DNA of 61,835 bases from an uncultured Nocardioides sp. (GTDB lineage Bacteria > Actinomycetota > Actinomycetes > Propionibacteriales > Nocardioidaceae), in contig CADCUM010000114.1 in the NCBI GenBank assembly GCA_902805885.1, positions 1 through 61,835 of the forward strand, in the 5' to 3' direction. Below, piece by piece: positions 1 through 8,834 of this stretch; the first letter of the stretch is position 1, and every line of letters starts with the position of its first letter. The position numbers and the translations under genes were made by a program. Under the pieces are notes generated by a model. That model made no database searches and was not told where the DNA came from. It saw nothing but the letters and a program-made list of their open reading frames with translations.

Positions 1-193
1 GCTGACCGGACAGCGCGGTCAGCACCGCATCGACGTGGGACCGCAGCGCGCGCACCTGGCCCGGACCCGCGAGCGGGGGATGGTCGTCGGGTGTCGCGGA
101 GGGAAGCACGACGAGGTCGACGTCGGGATGCCTGCGGCGCAGCTCGCCGTACATCGGGTCCGTCAGCGCCGGGTCGCTCGTGGGATCGGTCAT
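1..193 (-). CDS. hypothetical protein, N-terminal part only
   Basis: The first 64 codons of a minus-strand gene run off the left edge of the window, starting at an ATG at 193. The visible part begins MTDPTSDPALTDPMYGELRR and continues without a stop, with G/C-ending codons typical of real genes here. It contains a short hydrophobic patch (VDLVVLP) followed by a Pro/Gly/Asp-rich stretch. It diverges from nadE across about 80 bases, so the two share a promoter region. No family is recognised and no function can be given. Confidence rests on frame, codon bias and the divergent layout only. Confidence 0.6.
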   Translation of the reverse strand, partial: MTDPTSDPALTDPMYGELRRRHPDVDLVVLPSATPDDHPPLAGPGQVRALRSHVDAVLTALSGQ

Positions 194-259
194 GAAGGGG
201 TTCTTCCGCCCGGGCCGGGTTCTGAAACCCGCTGGGTCCAGCGTGTGGAGGAGCGCCCC

Positions 260-265
260 TAGAGT
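260..265 (+). promoter_or_regulatory. -10 hexamer TAGAGT, leaderless nadE promoter
   Basis: TAGAGT ends 8 bases before the GTG at 273. The spacing matches the other -10/start pairs in this window and predicts transcription from the start codon itself. No clear -35 is visible. Confidence 0.5.
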
Positions 266-272
266 GACCCGC

Positions 273-2315
273 GTGGACTTCTACTCCGCCTACGCCCAGG
301 GCTACGCCCGGATCGCGGCCTGCACCCTGCCGCTGCACCTGGCGGACCCGGCCGCGAACGCGGCGGCGATCCTCGAGCAGGCGCGGCTGTGCCACGAGGA
401 CAGCGTGGCGGTCGCGGTCTTTCCCGAGCTCGGCCTCACGGGCTACTCCGCCGAGGACCTGTTCCTCCAGGACACCCTGCTGTTCGGGGTCGAGGAGGCC
501 CTCGCGGAGCTGGTGACCGGCAGTGCGGACCTGATGACCGCTCTCGTCGTCGGCGCTCCGCTGGTCCAGGGCAACCGGGTCTACAACTGTGCCGTCGTCA
601 TCCACCGCGGCGAGGTCCTCGGCGTGGCGCCGAAGTCGTACCTGCCCAACTACCGGGAGTTCTACGAGCGACGCTGGTTCGCTCCCGGCGACGACCGCGA
701 GCTCGAGTGGATCACCGTCGCCGGGCAGGACGTGCGGTTCGGTCCCGATCTCGTCTTCCGGTGCCTCGACGTGCCGGGGCTCGACCTCCACGTCGAGGTC
801 TGCGAGGACATGTGGGTCCCCGTGCCGCCCAGCGCCGAGGCCGCGCTGGCGGGCGCCACGGTCCTGGCCAACCTCAGCGGCTCGCCGATCACCGTCGGGC
901 GCGCCGAGGACCGCAGGATGCTCGTGCGGGCGGCGAGCCAGCGCTGCCTGGCGGCGTACGTCTATGCCGCTGCGGGGCAGGGCGAGTCGACGACCGACCT
1001 CTCGTGGGACGGCCAGACGATGGTCTACGAGGTCGGCGAGCTGCTCGGTGAGACCGAGCGGTTCCCGGACGGCGCACGACGCACGGTCGTCGACGTCGAC
1101 CTCGACCGGCTGCGCCAGGAGCGCCTCCACATGGGCAGCTTCGACGACAACCGGCGCACGCACGGCGAGCGGACCCAGCGGTTCCGGACGGTGGAGTGGG
1201 AGCTGTCGCCGCCGGCCGGCGACATCGGGCTGATGCGCAAGGTCGACCGGTTCCCGTTCGTCCCCGACGACCCGGCGCGCCTCGCGCTGGACTGCTACGA
1301 GGCCTACAACATCCAGGTCTCCGGGCTGGAGCGGCGCATCGAGTCGATCGGGTCGGTGAAGCCGGTCATCGGGGTGAGCGGAGGGCTCGACTCGACCCAC
1401 GCCCTGATCGTCGCGTGCAAGGCGATGGACCGGCTCGGGCGCCCGCGCAGCGACGTCCTCGGGTTCACGATGCCCGGCTTCGCCACGGGCGAGCGCACCA
1501 AGGGCTACGCCACCCGGCTGGCGGAGGCGCTCGGGGTCACGTTCGAGGAGATCGACATCCGCCCGGCCGCGCAGCAGATGCTCGAGGACCTGGGGCACCC
1601 GTTCGGCCGCGGCGAGAAGGTCTACGACGTCACCTTCGAGAACGTCCAGGCAGGCCTGCGCTACGACTACCTCTTCCGCCTCGCCAACCAGCGCGGCGGG
1701 ATCGTCGTGGGCACGGGGGACCTGTCCGAGCTCGCGCTCGGGTGGTGCACGTACGGCGTGGGCGACCAGATGTCGCACTACACCGTCAACGCGGGCGTCC
1801 CGAAGACCCTCGTGCAGCACCTCATCCGGTGGGTGATCGGCAACGGCGAGCTCGACGAGTCCGTCAACTCGGTCCTGCGCGAGATCCTCACGCAGGAGAT
1901 CACCCCCGAGCTGATCCCGATCGAGGACGGGGTGAAGCCGCAGGCGACCGAGGACTCGGTCGGGCCCTACAACCTGCAGGACTTCACGCTCTTCCAGGTC
2001 GTCCGCCACGGGCTGCGGCCGCGCCGGATCGCGTTCATGGCCTGGCACGCGTGGCGCGACGCCGACGAGGGGGAGTGGCCGCCGGGATATCCCGAGGACG
2101 CGCGGGTGGCCTACGACCTGCCCGCCGTCCGTCACTGGCTCGAGGTGTTCGTGAAGCGATTCTTCGCCAACCAGTTCAAGCGGTCCGCGCTGCCGAACGG
2201 CCCCAAGGTGAGCGCCGGCGGGACGATGAGCCCGCGCGGCGACTGGCGGATGCCGAGCGACGCGAGGCCGACGGCCTGGCTCGCCGAGATCGAGCGGGAC
2301 GTGCCTCGGGACTGA
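273..2315 (+). CDS. nadE: glutamine-dependent NAD+ synthetase
   Basis: NadE makes NAD+ from deamido-NAD+ and ATP, using ammonia released from glutamine and channelled between domains. The 680-residue product has an N-terminal nitrilase-type glutaminase domain (about 1-300) with the catalytic triad Glu52 (FPELGLTGYS), Lys121 (PKSYLPNYREFYE) and Cys177 (VCEDMWVP). A C-terminal ATP-pyrophosphatase domain follows, with the SGGLDST P-loop near 370. Length and triad spacing match the mycobacterial enzyme (about 680 residues). The GTG at 273 was chosen because it aligns with the mycobacterial start and follows a -10 hexamer by 8 bases. The frame stays open upstream to 180 and a GTG at 264 is an alternative. 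It is probably monocistronic. Confidence 0.97.
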   Translation: MDFYSAYAQGYARIAACTLPLHLADPAANAAAILEQARLCHEDSVAVAVFPELGLTGYSAEDLFLQDTLLFGVEEALAELVTGSADLMTALVVGAPLVQGNRVYNCAVVIHRGEVLGVAPKSYLPNYREFYERRWFAPGDDRELEWITVAGQDVRFGPDLVFRCLDVPGLDLHVEVCEDMWVPVPPSAEAALAGATVLANLSGSPITVGRAEDRRMLVRAASQRCLAAYVYAAAGQGESTTDLSWDGQTMVYEVGELLGETERFPDGARRTVVDVDLDRLRQERLHMGSFDDNRRTHGERTQRFRTVEWELSPPAGDIGLMRKVDRFPFVPDDPARLALDCYEAYNIQVSGLERRIESIGSVKPVIGVSGGLDSTHALIVACKAMDRLGRPRSDVLGFTMPGFATGERTKGYATRLAEALGVTFEEIDIRPAAQQMLEDLGHPFGRGEKVYDVTFENVQAGLRYDYLFRLANQRGGIVVGTGDLSELALGWCTYGVGDQMSHYTVNAGVPKTLVQHLIRWVIGNGELDESVNSVLREILTQEITPELIPIEDGVKPQATEDSVGPYNLQDFTLFQVVRHGLRPRRIAFMAWHAWRDADEGEWPPGYPEDARVAYDLPAVRHWLEVFVKRFFANQFKRSALPNGPKVSAGGTMSPRGDWRMPSDARPTAWLAEIERDVPRD

Positions 2316-2381
2316 TGCAACCTTCGTGCCGGATGGCGCGTCCTGGTGACAACGCATCCAGCACCGAGGAGAGTTCGAGTC

Positions 2382-3011
2382 ATGACTGCACGACGTACTG
2401 CCGCCCTGGTGGGCTGCCTCCTGCTCGCCACCTCGATGGCGCCCGCCGCCGCGGTCCAGCGCGCCACGGGGACGACCGCCAGCACCAGCACGCCAGCTGC
2501 CGAGCGCACCGCCCCGGCTCGCACGAGGCTGACCTTCACCGTCGCCGACTGCGAGGGCTGCGAGGTCTCCCTCGCCAACGGTCGCCGCACGCTGGACGCC
2601 GACGCCGTCCACGTGTGGCAGTCCAGGACGCGGACTGTCGAGGGCGGCGAGGTCACCTTCCGCATCGCCACACGGCGCACCTGGGGGATGTCCGTCGCGG
2701 TCCGGGCCCCCTGGGAGGGACACACCGGCTACGTGACCACCGTCGCGTGGCGCTACAACGGCAGGCACGTCGGTGACACCGTCACCCTCGAGGACGCGGT
2801 GACCAGGCGCCGGGCTGCGGCGTGCTGGGAGGGCACCCGGGCGCGACGTCTCACCGTGCCCCTGGTCGTGGAGGAGGTCGAGGTCGACGGGGTCCGGGAG
2901 CGGGTGCCGGGGAGCATCGCCTTCGTGCCGGTCACCCAGAGCTGGCTCGACCCGATGCGCGTGGCACCCGAGGGTGTCCTCGGCTCGCAGGACGTGAACA
3001 TCTGCCGGTGA
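2382..3011 (+). CDS. secreted hypothetical protein
   Basis: The 209-residue product has a typical Sec signal peptide: a basic start (MTARR), a hydrophobic core (AALVGCLLLATSMA) and small residues before an Ala-rich cleavage region near 25-30. The mature part carries a Cys pair (DCEGCEVS), a later AACWEG and a C-terminal NICR, giving four cysteines that could form two disulphides outside the cell. The middle is rich in Thr/Val beta-type sequence. The ATG at 2382 has a good ribosome site (GAGGAGAG) about 7 bases upstream; the frame is open further upstream but without such a site. It sits alone between nadE and glnA2. I do not recognise the family. Confidence 0.75.
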   Translation: MTARRTAALVGCLLLATSMAPAAAVQRATGTTASTSTPAAERTAPARTRLTFTVADCEGCEVSLANGRRTLDADAVHVWQSRTRTVEGGEVTFRIATRRTWGMSVAVRAPWEGHTGYVTTVAWRYNGRHVGDTVTLEDAVTRRRAAACWEGTRARRLTVPLVVEEVEVDGVRERVPGSIAFVPVTQSWLDPMRVAPEGVLGSQDVNICR

Positions 3012-3022
3012 GCCGCTGCCCC

Positions 3023-3028
3023 TAGGCT
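3023..3028 (+). promoter_or_regulatory. -10 hexamer TAGGCT, leaderless glnA2 promoter
   Basis: TAGGCT ends 7 bases before the ATG at 3035, with no ribosome site between. This predicts a leaderless transcript for the glnA2-amidotransferase-glnE run. Confidence 0.55.
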
Positions 3029-3034
3029 GCGGGC

Positions 3035-4378
3035 ATGGGTAAGCAGGAAGACTTCGTCCTCCGCGCTCTCGAGGAGCGCGACGTCAGGTTCGTCCGGCTG
3101 TGGTTCACCGACGTCCTCGGCTTCCTCAAGAGCGTGAGCGTCGCGCCGGCGGAGCTCGAGAACGCCTTCGACGAGGGCATCGGCTTCGACGGGTCCGCGA
3201 TCGAGGGCTTCGCGCGGGTCTACGAGTCCGACATGCTGGCCCACCCCGACGCCTCGACGTTCCAGATCCTGCCGTGGCGCGGGGGCGGCGAGGGACCGGC
3301 GACGGCGCGCATGTTCTGCGACATCGTCATGCCGGACGGCAGTCCGTCGTACGCCGACCCGCGCCACGTCCTCAAGCGGACCCTCGGCGTCGCGGCGGAG
3401 AAGGGGTTCACGTTCTACACCCACCCCGAGATCGAGTTCTACCTGTTCAAGGACATGCCCGGGAAGGGCGACGAGCCGCAGCCGGTCGACCGCAGCGGCT
3501 ACTTCGACCACACCGCCCAGTCGCGCGGCTCCGACTTCCGCCGCGAGGCGATCACCATGCTCGAGGCGATGGGGATCTCGGTGGAGTTCAGCCACCACGA
3601 GGGTGGGCCGGGCCAGCAGGAGATCGACCTGAGGTACGCCGACGCGCTGACGACGGCGGACAACATCATGACCTTCCGGACGGTGGTGCGGGAGGTGGCG
3701 CTCGGCCAGGACATCTGGGCGAGCTTCATGCCGAAGCCGTTCACGACGCACCCGGGGTCGGGCATGCACACCCACGTGTCCCTCTTCGAGGGGGACCGCA
3801 ACGCCTTCTTCGAGGCGGGCGCGGAGTACCAGCTCTCGAGGACCGGACGCCAGTTCATCGCCGGCGTGCTGCGGCACGCCAGCGAGATCTCGGTGGTGAC
3901 CAACCAGTGGGTCAACTCCTACAAGCGGCTGCTCGGCGGCGGCGAGGCGCCGTCGTACATCTGCTGGGGTCACAACAACCGCTCCGCGATGGTGCGGGTG
4001 CCGATGTACAAGCCCAACAAGGGCCAGTCGACCCGCGTCGAGCTGCGCACCATCGACGCCGCCTGCAACCCCTACCTCGCCTTCGCCGTCGTGCTCGCGG
4101 CGGGCATGAAGGGGATCGAGGAGGGCTACGAGCTGCCGCGGGAGGCCGAGGACGACGTCTGGAGCCTCACCGAGCGGGAGCGCAAGGCGCTGGGCATCCA
4201 GCCGCTGCCCAAGAGCCTGTGGGACGCGATCGGCATCGCCGAGGACTCCGAGCTGCTGGCCGAGACGCTCGGCGAGCACGTCTTCGACTTCTTCCTCCGC
4301 AACAAGCGCGTGGAGTGGGAGGAGTACCGCACGCAGGTGTCCGCCTTCGAGCGCGACCGGATGCTGCCGGTCCTGTGA
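3035..4378 (+). CDS. glnA2: glutamine synthetase, GlnA2 type
   Basis: This enzyme condenses glutamate and ammonia to glutamine with ATP. The 447-residue product has the GS beta-grasp N-terminus (VRLWFTDVLGFLKS) and the catalytic barrel: the metal-binding HPEIEFYLF segment, EFSHHEGGPGQQEID, the ammonium/glutamate region and the HPGSGMHTHVSLF segment. It matches the actinobacterial GlnA2 subtype. The classic GS adenylylation motif (NLYDLPPEE) is not apparent near its usual place, where EEGYELPREAEDDV is found instead. It may therefore not be a GlnE target, although glnE lies two genes downstream. The ATG is preceded by a leaderless-type -10. The next gene starts 16 bases after the stop, so it is probably the first gene of a three-gene operon. 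Confidence 0.95.
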   Translation: MGKQEDFVLRALEERDVRFVRLWFTDVLGFLKSVSVAPAELENAFDEGIGFDGSAIEGFARVYESDMLAHPDASTFQILPWRGGGEGPATARMFCDIVMPDGSPSYADPRHVLKRTLGVAAEKGFTFYTHPEIEFYLFKDMPGKGDEPQPVDRSGYFDHTAQSRGSDFRREAITMLEAMGISVEFSHHEGGPGQQEIDLRYADALTTADNIMTFRTVVREVALGQDIWASFMPKPFTTHPGSGMHTHVSLFEGDRNAFFEAGAEYQLSRTGRQFIAGVLRHASEISVVTNQWVNSYKRLLGGGEAPSYICWGHNNRSAMVRVPMYKPNKGQSTRVELRTIDAACNPYLAFAVVLAAGMKGIEEGYELPREAEDDVWSLTERERKALGIQPLPKSLWDAIGIAEDSELLAETLGEHVFDFFLRNKRVEWEEYRTQVSAFERDRMLPVL

Positions 4379-4394
4379 TCGGCGGGCCGCGGGG

Positions 4395-5129
4395 GTGAGC
4401 GCACGGATCGTGGTGGTCGAGCACCAGCAGAACTGCCCGGCAGGCCTGGTGGGCGACTGGCTCGTCGAGGCGGGAGCGAGCCTCGACGTCGTCCGGCCCT
4501 ACCTCGGCGACGAGCTGCCGGAGCCGGCGACGTACGACGCCCTGCTGGTGCTCGGCGGCGACATGGGGGCGAACGACGACGCGACGGTCCCGTGGCTCGG
4601 CCCGCTCAAGAAGCACGTCCACGCCACCGTGGCCGCCGGCACGCCCGTCCTCGGGATCTGCCTGGGCCACCAGCTCGTGGCCGCGGCCCTCGGGGGTGTC
4701 GTCGGGAAGAACCCCGCCGGCCTGACGGTCGGGGTGGAGCCGGTCGTCTGGGAGGCCGCGGTCGCCGACGACCCCCTCTTCGGTGGCATGGTCCACGCCG
4801 ACCGGGTCGTGCACTGGAACGGTGACGTGGTGGTGGCGCCGCCGCCGGGGTCGACGACGCTCGCCCGGACCGTGGACGGGTCCGTTCAGGCCGCCAGGTT
4901 CGCCGCCGCGGCCTGGGGCATCCAGGCGCATCCGGAGGTCGACGCGGCCACCTGCCGGCAGTGGGCCGAGGTCGACCGGGACGACCACCTCGCCCGCGGG
5001 CTGGACCAGGACGCGATGATCGACCGGATCCGGGCGGCCGAGGAGGAGCTCGAACGGCAGTGGCGCCCCCTGGGCGAGCGGTTCGCCCGCATCGCCGAGC
5101 GGTCGGTCGGGCCGCGGCCCACGCCATGA
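4395..5129 (+). CDS. class I glutamine amidotransferase (GATase1)
   Basis: The 244-residue product has a stand-alone triad-type glutamine amidotransferase fold. The nucleophile elbow is GICLGHQ (Cys near residue 85) and the catalytic His-x-Glu is in IQAHPEVD near residue 178. Such enzymes hydrolyse glutamine and pass ammonia to a partner, or act as gamma-glutamyl hydrolases. No synthase domain or partner is fused here. The GTG start follows glnA2 by 16 bases, and its stop overlaps the glnE start (ATGA). Co-expression with glutamine synthetase and its adenylyltransferase is therefore very likely, and a glutamine-consuming function there is notable. The substrate is unknown; homologues are usually annotated only as 'type 1 glutamine amidotransferase'. 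Confidence 0.9.
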   Translation: MSARIVVVEHQQNCPAGLVGDWLVEAGASLDVVRPYLGDELPEPATYDALLVLGGDMGANDDATVPWLGPLKKHVHATVAAGTPVLGICLGHQLVAAALGGVVGKNPAGLTVGVEPVVWEAAVADDPLFGGMVHADRVVHWNGDVVVAPPPGSTTLARTVDGSVQAARFAAAAWGIQAHPEVDAATCRQWAEVDRDDHLARGLDQDAMIDRIRAAEEELERQWRPLGERFARIAERSVGPRPTP

Positions 5130-8098
5130 GTGCCGCCACCGGACGTCTCGTCCGACTCGGGTTCCTCGACGCCGAGGGGGCCCTCGAGCACCTGGGACGG
5201 CTGGGCGACCACGGCGAGCAGCTGCTGGCGGTCCTGGGGCGGGCTGCCGATCCCGACCTGGCCCTCTCTGCCCTGGTGCGGCTGGTCGAGGCCCTCGGCG
5301 AGCAGGGGCCCGGGATGCTCGCGGAGCTCGCCCGCGACGAGGCCAGCGCCCGGCGCCTGGTGCTCGTGCTCGGTGCCAGCCAGGCCCTGGGGCAGCACCT
5401 CGCCCGGCACCCCGAGCACTGGCGCGAGCTGACGGACCCGGCCCTGGGCTCGACACGGCCGGCGGCGTACGCCGTGCGCGACGGCCTGCTGGCAGCGGTG
5501 GGCGCCGAGCCGACCGACCCGGAGCCCGTCGCCACCCTGCCCGACGGCGAGGCGGTCGACGCGCTGCGGGTGGAGTACCGGCGCGTGCTCCTGCGGCTGG
5601 CCGCGCGCGACCTGGCCGACGACCTCGGGCTCGACGACACGGCGGCCGAGCTGTCGGACCTCGCGGGCGGCACGCTCGAGGCCGCTCTCGCGGTGGCGCG
5701 GGCGCGTGTCGGCGAGACGGCGTCGCTGGCGCGCCTCGCGGTGGTCGCCATGGGCAAGTGCGGCGGACACGAGCTCAACTACCTGTCCGACGTCGACGTG
5801 ATCTTCGTCCACGAGCCGGCCGACGAGGACGTCGACGACGCCGCGGCGCTCCGGGCGGCCTCGCAGCTGGCCGCCCAGCTCATGCAGGTCTGCTCGGACC
5901 AGACGCGCGAGGGCACGATCTGGCCGGTCGACGCCAACCTGCGTCCCGAGGGCGCGCACGGCCCGCTGGTCCGCACCCTGGCGAGTCACCAGGGCTACTA
6001 CGAGAAGTGGGCCAAGACCTGGGAGTTCCAGGCGCTGCTCAAGGCGCGACCGGTGGCGGGCGACGCCGACCTGGGCCGGCGCTACGTCGAGATGATCGCT
6101 CCGATGGTGTGGAGCGCCGCGGGACGCGACGGCTTCGTGGGCGACGTCCAGGCGATGCGGCGACGGGTGCTCGAGCACATCCCGCCCCGGGAGGCGGAGC
6201 GGCAGCTGAAGCTCGGCTCCGGGGGACTGCGCGACGTCGAGTTCGCCGTCCAGCTCCTCCAGCTCGTGCACGGCCGGTCGGACCCCTCGATCCGCAGCGG
6301 GGCGACCCTCAGCGCCCTCGCCGACCTCACCCGCGGCGGCTACGTCGGTCGCGAGGACGGCGAGCGGCTCAGCGCGGCGTACGCGTTCCTCCGCACGCTC
6401 GAGCACCGCATCCAGCTCTTCGCGCTCCGTCGCAGCCACGTGGTCCCCGAGGACGAGGCGTCGCTCCGCCGCCTGGGCCGGTCCCTCGGCCTGCTGAACG
6501 ACCCGGTCGCGTCCCTGGACCGTGAGTGGCGGCACCACCGCCGCGAGGTGCGGCGGCTCCACGAGAAGCTCTTCTACCGCCCCCTCCTCGGGGCCGTCGC
6601 GCGGCTGGCGGGCGACGAGGCACGGCTGTCCATGGAGGCGGCGGGCCACCGGCTGTCGGCCCTCGGGTACGCCGACCCCACGGCGGCGCTGCGACACCTC
6701 GAGGCGCTCACCGCCGGGGTGTCCCGCACCTCCGACATCCAGCGGACCCTGCTCCCCGTGCTGCTCGAGTGGTTCGCCGACGCGCCGGACCCCGACGCCG
6801 GCCTCTTCGGGTTCCGCCGGATCAGCGAGAGCCTCGGTCGCAGCCCGTGGTACCTCACGATGCTGCGCGACGAGGGCGAGGTCGCGCAGCGGCTGGCCTT
6901 CGTCCTGGGCACGTCGCGCTACGCCACCGACCTGCTGGAGCGCGAGCCCCAGGGCGTGCGGATGCTGGGGGAGCCGCTCGCCCCGCTGAGCGCCGAGGCG
7001 GTGCTCTCGGAGATGCGGTCCGTGGCGGGCCGGCACGAGGCACCCGAGGACGCGGTGCGCGCCGTGCGAGGGGTACGGCGGCGCGAGCTGCTGCGCATCG
7101 CCTGTGGTGAGCTGGTGGACGGGACCGACGTGGCGGTGGTGGGCCAGGGGCTCTCCCGGCTGACGGACGCGACGCTGGAGGCGACCCTGGAGGTCGCGAC
7201 CCGGTCGCTGCTCGTCCAGCGCGGCCTCGCGGAGGCGCCCACGCGCATCGCGGTCGTCGCGATGGGGCGGTACGGCGGCTTCGAGCTGTCGTACGGCAGC
7301 GACGCCGACGTCATGTTCGTGCACGACCCGGTCGAGGGCGGCGACCCCCAGGCGGCCGCGTCGTTCGCCCAGGCGGTGGTCGGCGAGGTCCGCCGGCTGC
7401 TGGCGGTGCCGGCGACCGACCCGCCCCTCGAGGTCGACGCCGACCTGCGCCCGGAGGGCAAGGGCGGGCCCCTCGTGCGGACGCTGGAGTCGTACGCGGC
7501 CTACTACGCGCGCTGGTCGCACGTCTGGGAGTCCCAGGCGCTCCTGAGGGCCGACCCGGTGGTGGGGGACCAGGCGCTGCGCGACCGCTTCACGGCGCTG
7601 ATCGACCCGCTGCGGTTCCCTGCGGAGGGACTGGGGCACGACGACGTGGTCGAGATCCGCCGGATCAAGGCGCGGGTCGACCACGAGAGGCTGCCGCGGG
7701 GCGCCGACCCGCACACGCACCTCAAGCTCGGCCGGGGTGGGCTCGCCGACGTCGAGTGGACGGTCCAGCTGCTCCAGATGAGGCATGCCGGCAGGGTCGC
7801 CGCACTCCGGACGCCCCAGACGCTCCCGGCGCTGGAGGCGGCCGCTGCGGCCGACCTGGTCCGCGACGAGGACGCGCGCACGCTGGCGGAGGCCTGGCGG
7901 CTGGTGAGCCGCGTCCGCAACGCGGTGACCCTGGTGCGCGGCAGGCCGGCCGACCACCTGCCCCGGGACGCCCGTGAGCGGGCGGCCGTGGCTCGGGTGC
8001 TCGGCTACCCCGAGGGCGCGTCGGACCAGCTGGTCAACGACTACCTGCGGACCACCCGGCGCGCCCACTCCGTGGTCGAGCGGGTGTTCTGGCAGTGA
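5126..8098 (+). CDS. glnE: bifunctional glutamine synthetase adenylyltransferase/deadenylase
   Basis: GlnE attaches AMP to, and removes it from, glutamine synthetase according to nitrogen status. The 990-residue product has two nucleotidyltransferase halves: the N-terminal deadenylase signature MGKCGGHELNYLSDVDV near 210 and the C-terminal adenylylase signature MGRYGGFELSYGSDADV near 712. Each is followed by a helical GlnD-PII-regulator-like region. The length is close to the mycobacterial protein (about 994). The ATG at 5126 overlaps the amidotransferase stop as ATGA. The frame is open far upstream but reads there as a shadow of the amidotransferase gene. It is the last gene of the glnA2 operon, as satD has its own promoter. 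Confidence 0.97.
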   Translation: MSAATGRLVRLGFLDAEGALEHLGRLGDHGEQLLAVLGRAADPDLALSALVRLVEALGEQGPGMLAELARDEASARRLVLVLGASQALGQHLARHPEHWRELTDPALGSTRPAAYAVRDGLLAAVGAEPTDPEPVATLPDGEAVDALRVEYRRVLLRLAARDLADDLGLDDTAAELSDLAGGTLEAALAVARARVGETASLARLAVVAMGKCGGHELNYLSDVDVIFVHEPADEDVDDAAALRAASQLAAQLMQVCSDQTREGTIWPVDANLRPEGAHGPLVRTLASHQGYYEKWAKTWEFQALLKARPVAGDADLGRRYVEMIAPMVWSAAGRDGFVGDVQAMRRRVLEHIPPREAERQLKLGSGGLRDVEFAVQLLQLVHGRSDPSIRSGATLSALADLTRGGYVGREDGERLSAAYAFLRTLEHRIQLFALRRSHVVPEDEASLRRLGRSLGLLNDPVASLDREWRHHRREVRRLHEKLFYRPLLGAVARLAGDEARLSMEAAGHRLSALGYADPTAALRHLEALTAGVSRTSDIQRTLLPVLLEWFADAPDPDAGLFGFRRISESLGRSPWYLTMLRDEGEVAQRLAFVLGTSRYATDLLEREPQGVRMLGEPLAPLSAEAVLSEMRSVAGRHEAPEDAVRAVRGVRRRELLRIACGELVDGTDVAVVGQGLSRLTDATLEATLEVATRSLLVQRGLAEAPTRIAVVAMGRYGGFELSYGSDADVMFVHDPVEGGDPQAAASFAQAVVGEVRRLLAVPATDPPLEVDADLRPEGKGGPLVRTLESYAAYYARWSHVWESQALLRADPVVGDQALRDRFTALIDPLRFPAEGLGHDDVVEIRRIKARVDHERLPRGADPHTHLKLGRGGLADVEWTVQLLQMRHAGRVAALRTPQTLPALEAAAAADLVRDEDARTLAEAWRLVSRVRNAVTLVRGRPADHLPRDARERAAVARVLGYPEGASDQLVNDYLRTTRRAHSVVERVFWQ

Positions 8099-8129
8099 AG
8101 CGATCTGCTCACTGTCAGCAGAATTCAGG

Positions 8130-8135
8130 TATCTT
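8130..8135 (+). promoter_or_regulatory. -10 hexamer TATCTT in an AT-rich leader before satD
   Basis: TATCTT ends 7 bases before the ATG at 8142. The preceding 30 bases (GAATTC, TTCTTCATATG) are unusually AT-rich for this genome, which suggests a strong, possibly regulated, leaderless promoter. Confidence 0.55.
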
Positions 8136-8141
8136 CTTCAT

Positions 8142-8834
8142 ATGACCGAAGTGCAGGGCAGTCCTTCATGGGTGGTGATCGGCGACCTCGTCGCCTCGCG
8201 GCGTTCCACCGACCGGATCCGCACCCACGAGCGGCTCGTCCGCGTGCTGACCGAGGTGGGCGAGGAGCTCGCCGCGACCGGCGGGGTCCTGGTCCCGCTG
8301 CAGGTCACGGCCGGTGACGAGTTCCAGGGGACGTTCAGCAGCCTCGGCGCCGCCCTGAGCGCGACCCTGCGTGTCCGGCTGGGCCTCCTGCCCGACGCCG
8401 ACGCACGCTGTGGGGTCGGGTTCGGTCGCGTCGTGGTGCTCCAGGAGCAGCCGCGGGTCGAGGACGGCCCGGGGTGGTGGGCCGCCAGGGCGGCCATCGA
8501 GCGGGTGGAGGCCGACGCCGACAGGTCCGCGCTGCAGGGACTCCGCACGCGGTACGTCGTCGCGCCCGGGACGGAGCCCGCGGACGCCGGGCCGGAGGGC
8601 GTCGTCGCCTCCGACCCCGCCGCCGTGAACGCGGCCCTGATCACCCGGGACCACCTCGTCAGCCGGCTGTCGCCGCGCTCGCTGTCGGTGCTGCGTGGTC
8701 TGCTGGCGGGGAGGACGCAGAAGGATCTCGCAGGAGACCTGGGGATCACCCCCTCTGCGGTCTCGCAGAGGGTGCGGTCGGACGGTCTGGCCGTGCTGGT
8801 GGCGGCGGACGAGCTGCTGGGGGGTCTCGGATGA
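8142..8834 (+). CDS. SatD-family protein with C-terminal helix-turn-helix
   Basis: The 230-residue product matches the SatD family: VVIGDLVASRRSTDR at the start, the hallmark LQVTAGDEFQGTF near 60, and a cyclase-like or ligand-binding fold through about 150. A C-terminal helix-turn-helix (TQKDLAGDLGITPSAVSQRV, about 195-215) suggests DNA binding. The molecular function of SatD is unknown; it was first noted in a secretion and acid-tolerance operon of streptococci. The ATG at 8142 was chosen because a -10 ends 7 bases before it; the open frame upstream lies in the glnE shadow. The stop overlaps the start of the downstream membrane gene (ATGA), so the two are translationally coupled and probably work together. 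Confidence 0.85.
   Translation: MTEVQGSPSWVVIGDLVASRRSTDRIRTHERLVRVLTEVGEELAATGGVLVPLQVTAGDEFQGTFSSLGAALSATLRVRLGLLPDADARCGVGFGRVVVLQEQPRVEDGPGWWAARAAIERVEADADRSALQGLRTRYVVAPGTEPADAGPEGVVASDPAAVNAALITRDHLVSRLSPRSLSVLRGLLAGRTQKDLAGDLGITPSAVSQRVRSDGLAVLVAADELLGGLG

Noticed and set aside
4886..8068. Minus-strand open frame of over 1000 codons across glnE
   Set aside because: It is the antisense shadow of glnE: residues are Arg/Gly/Val-rich, there is no ribosome site or family motif, and high G+C keeps stops out.
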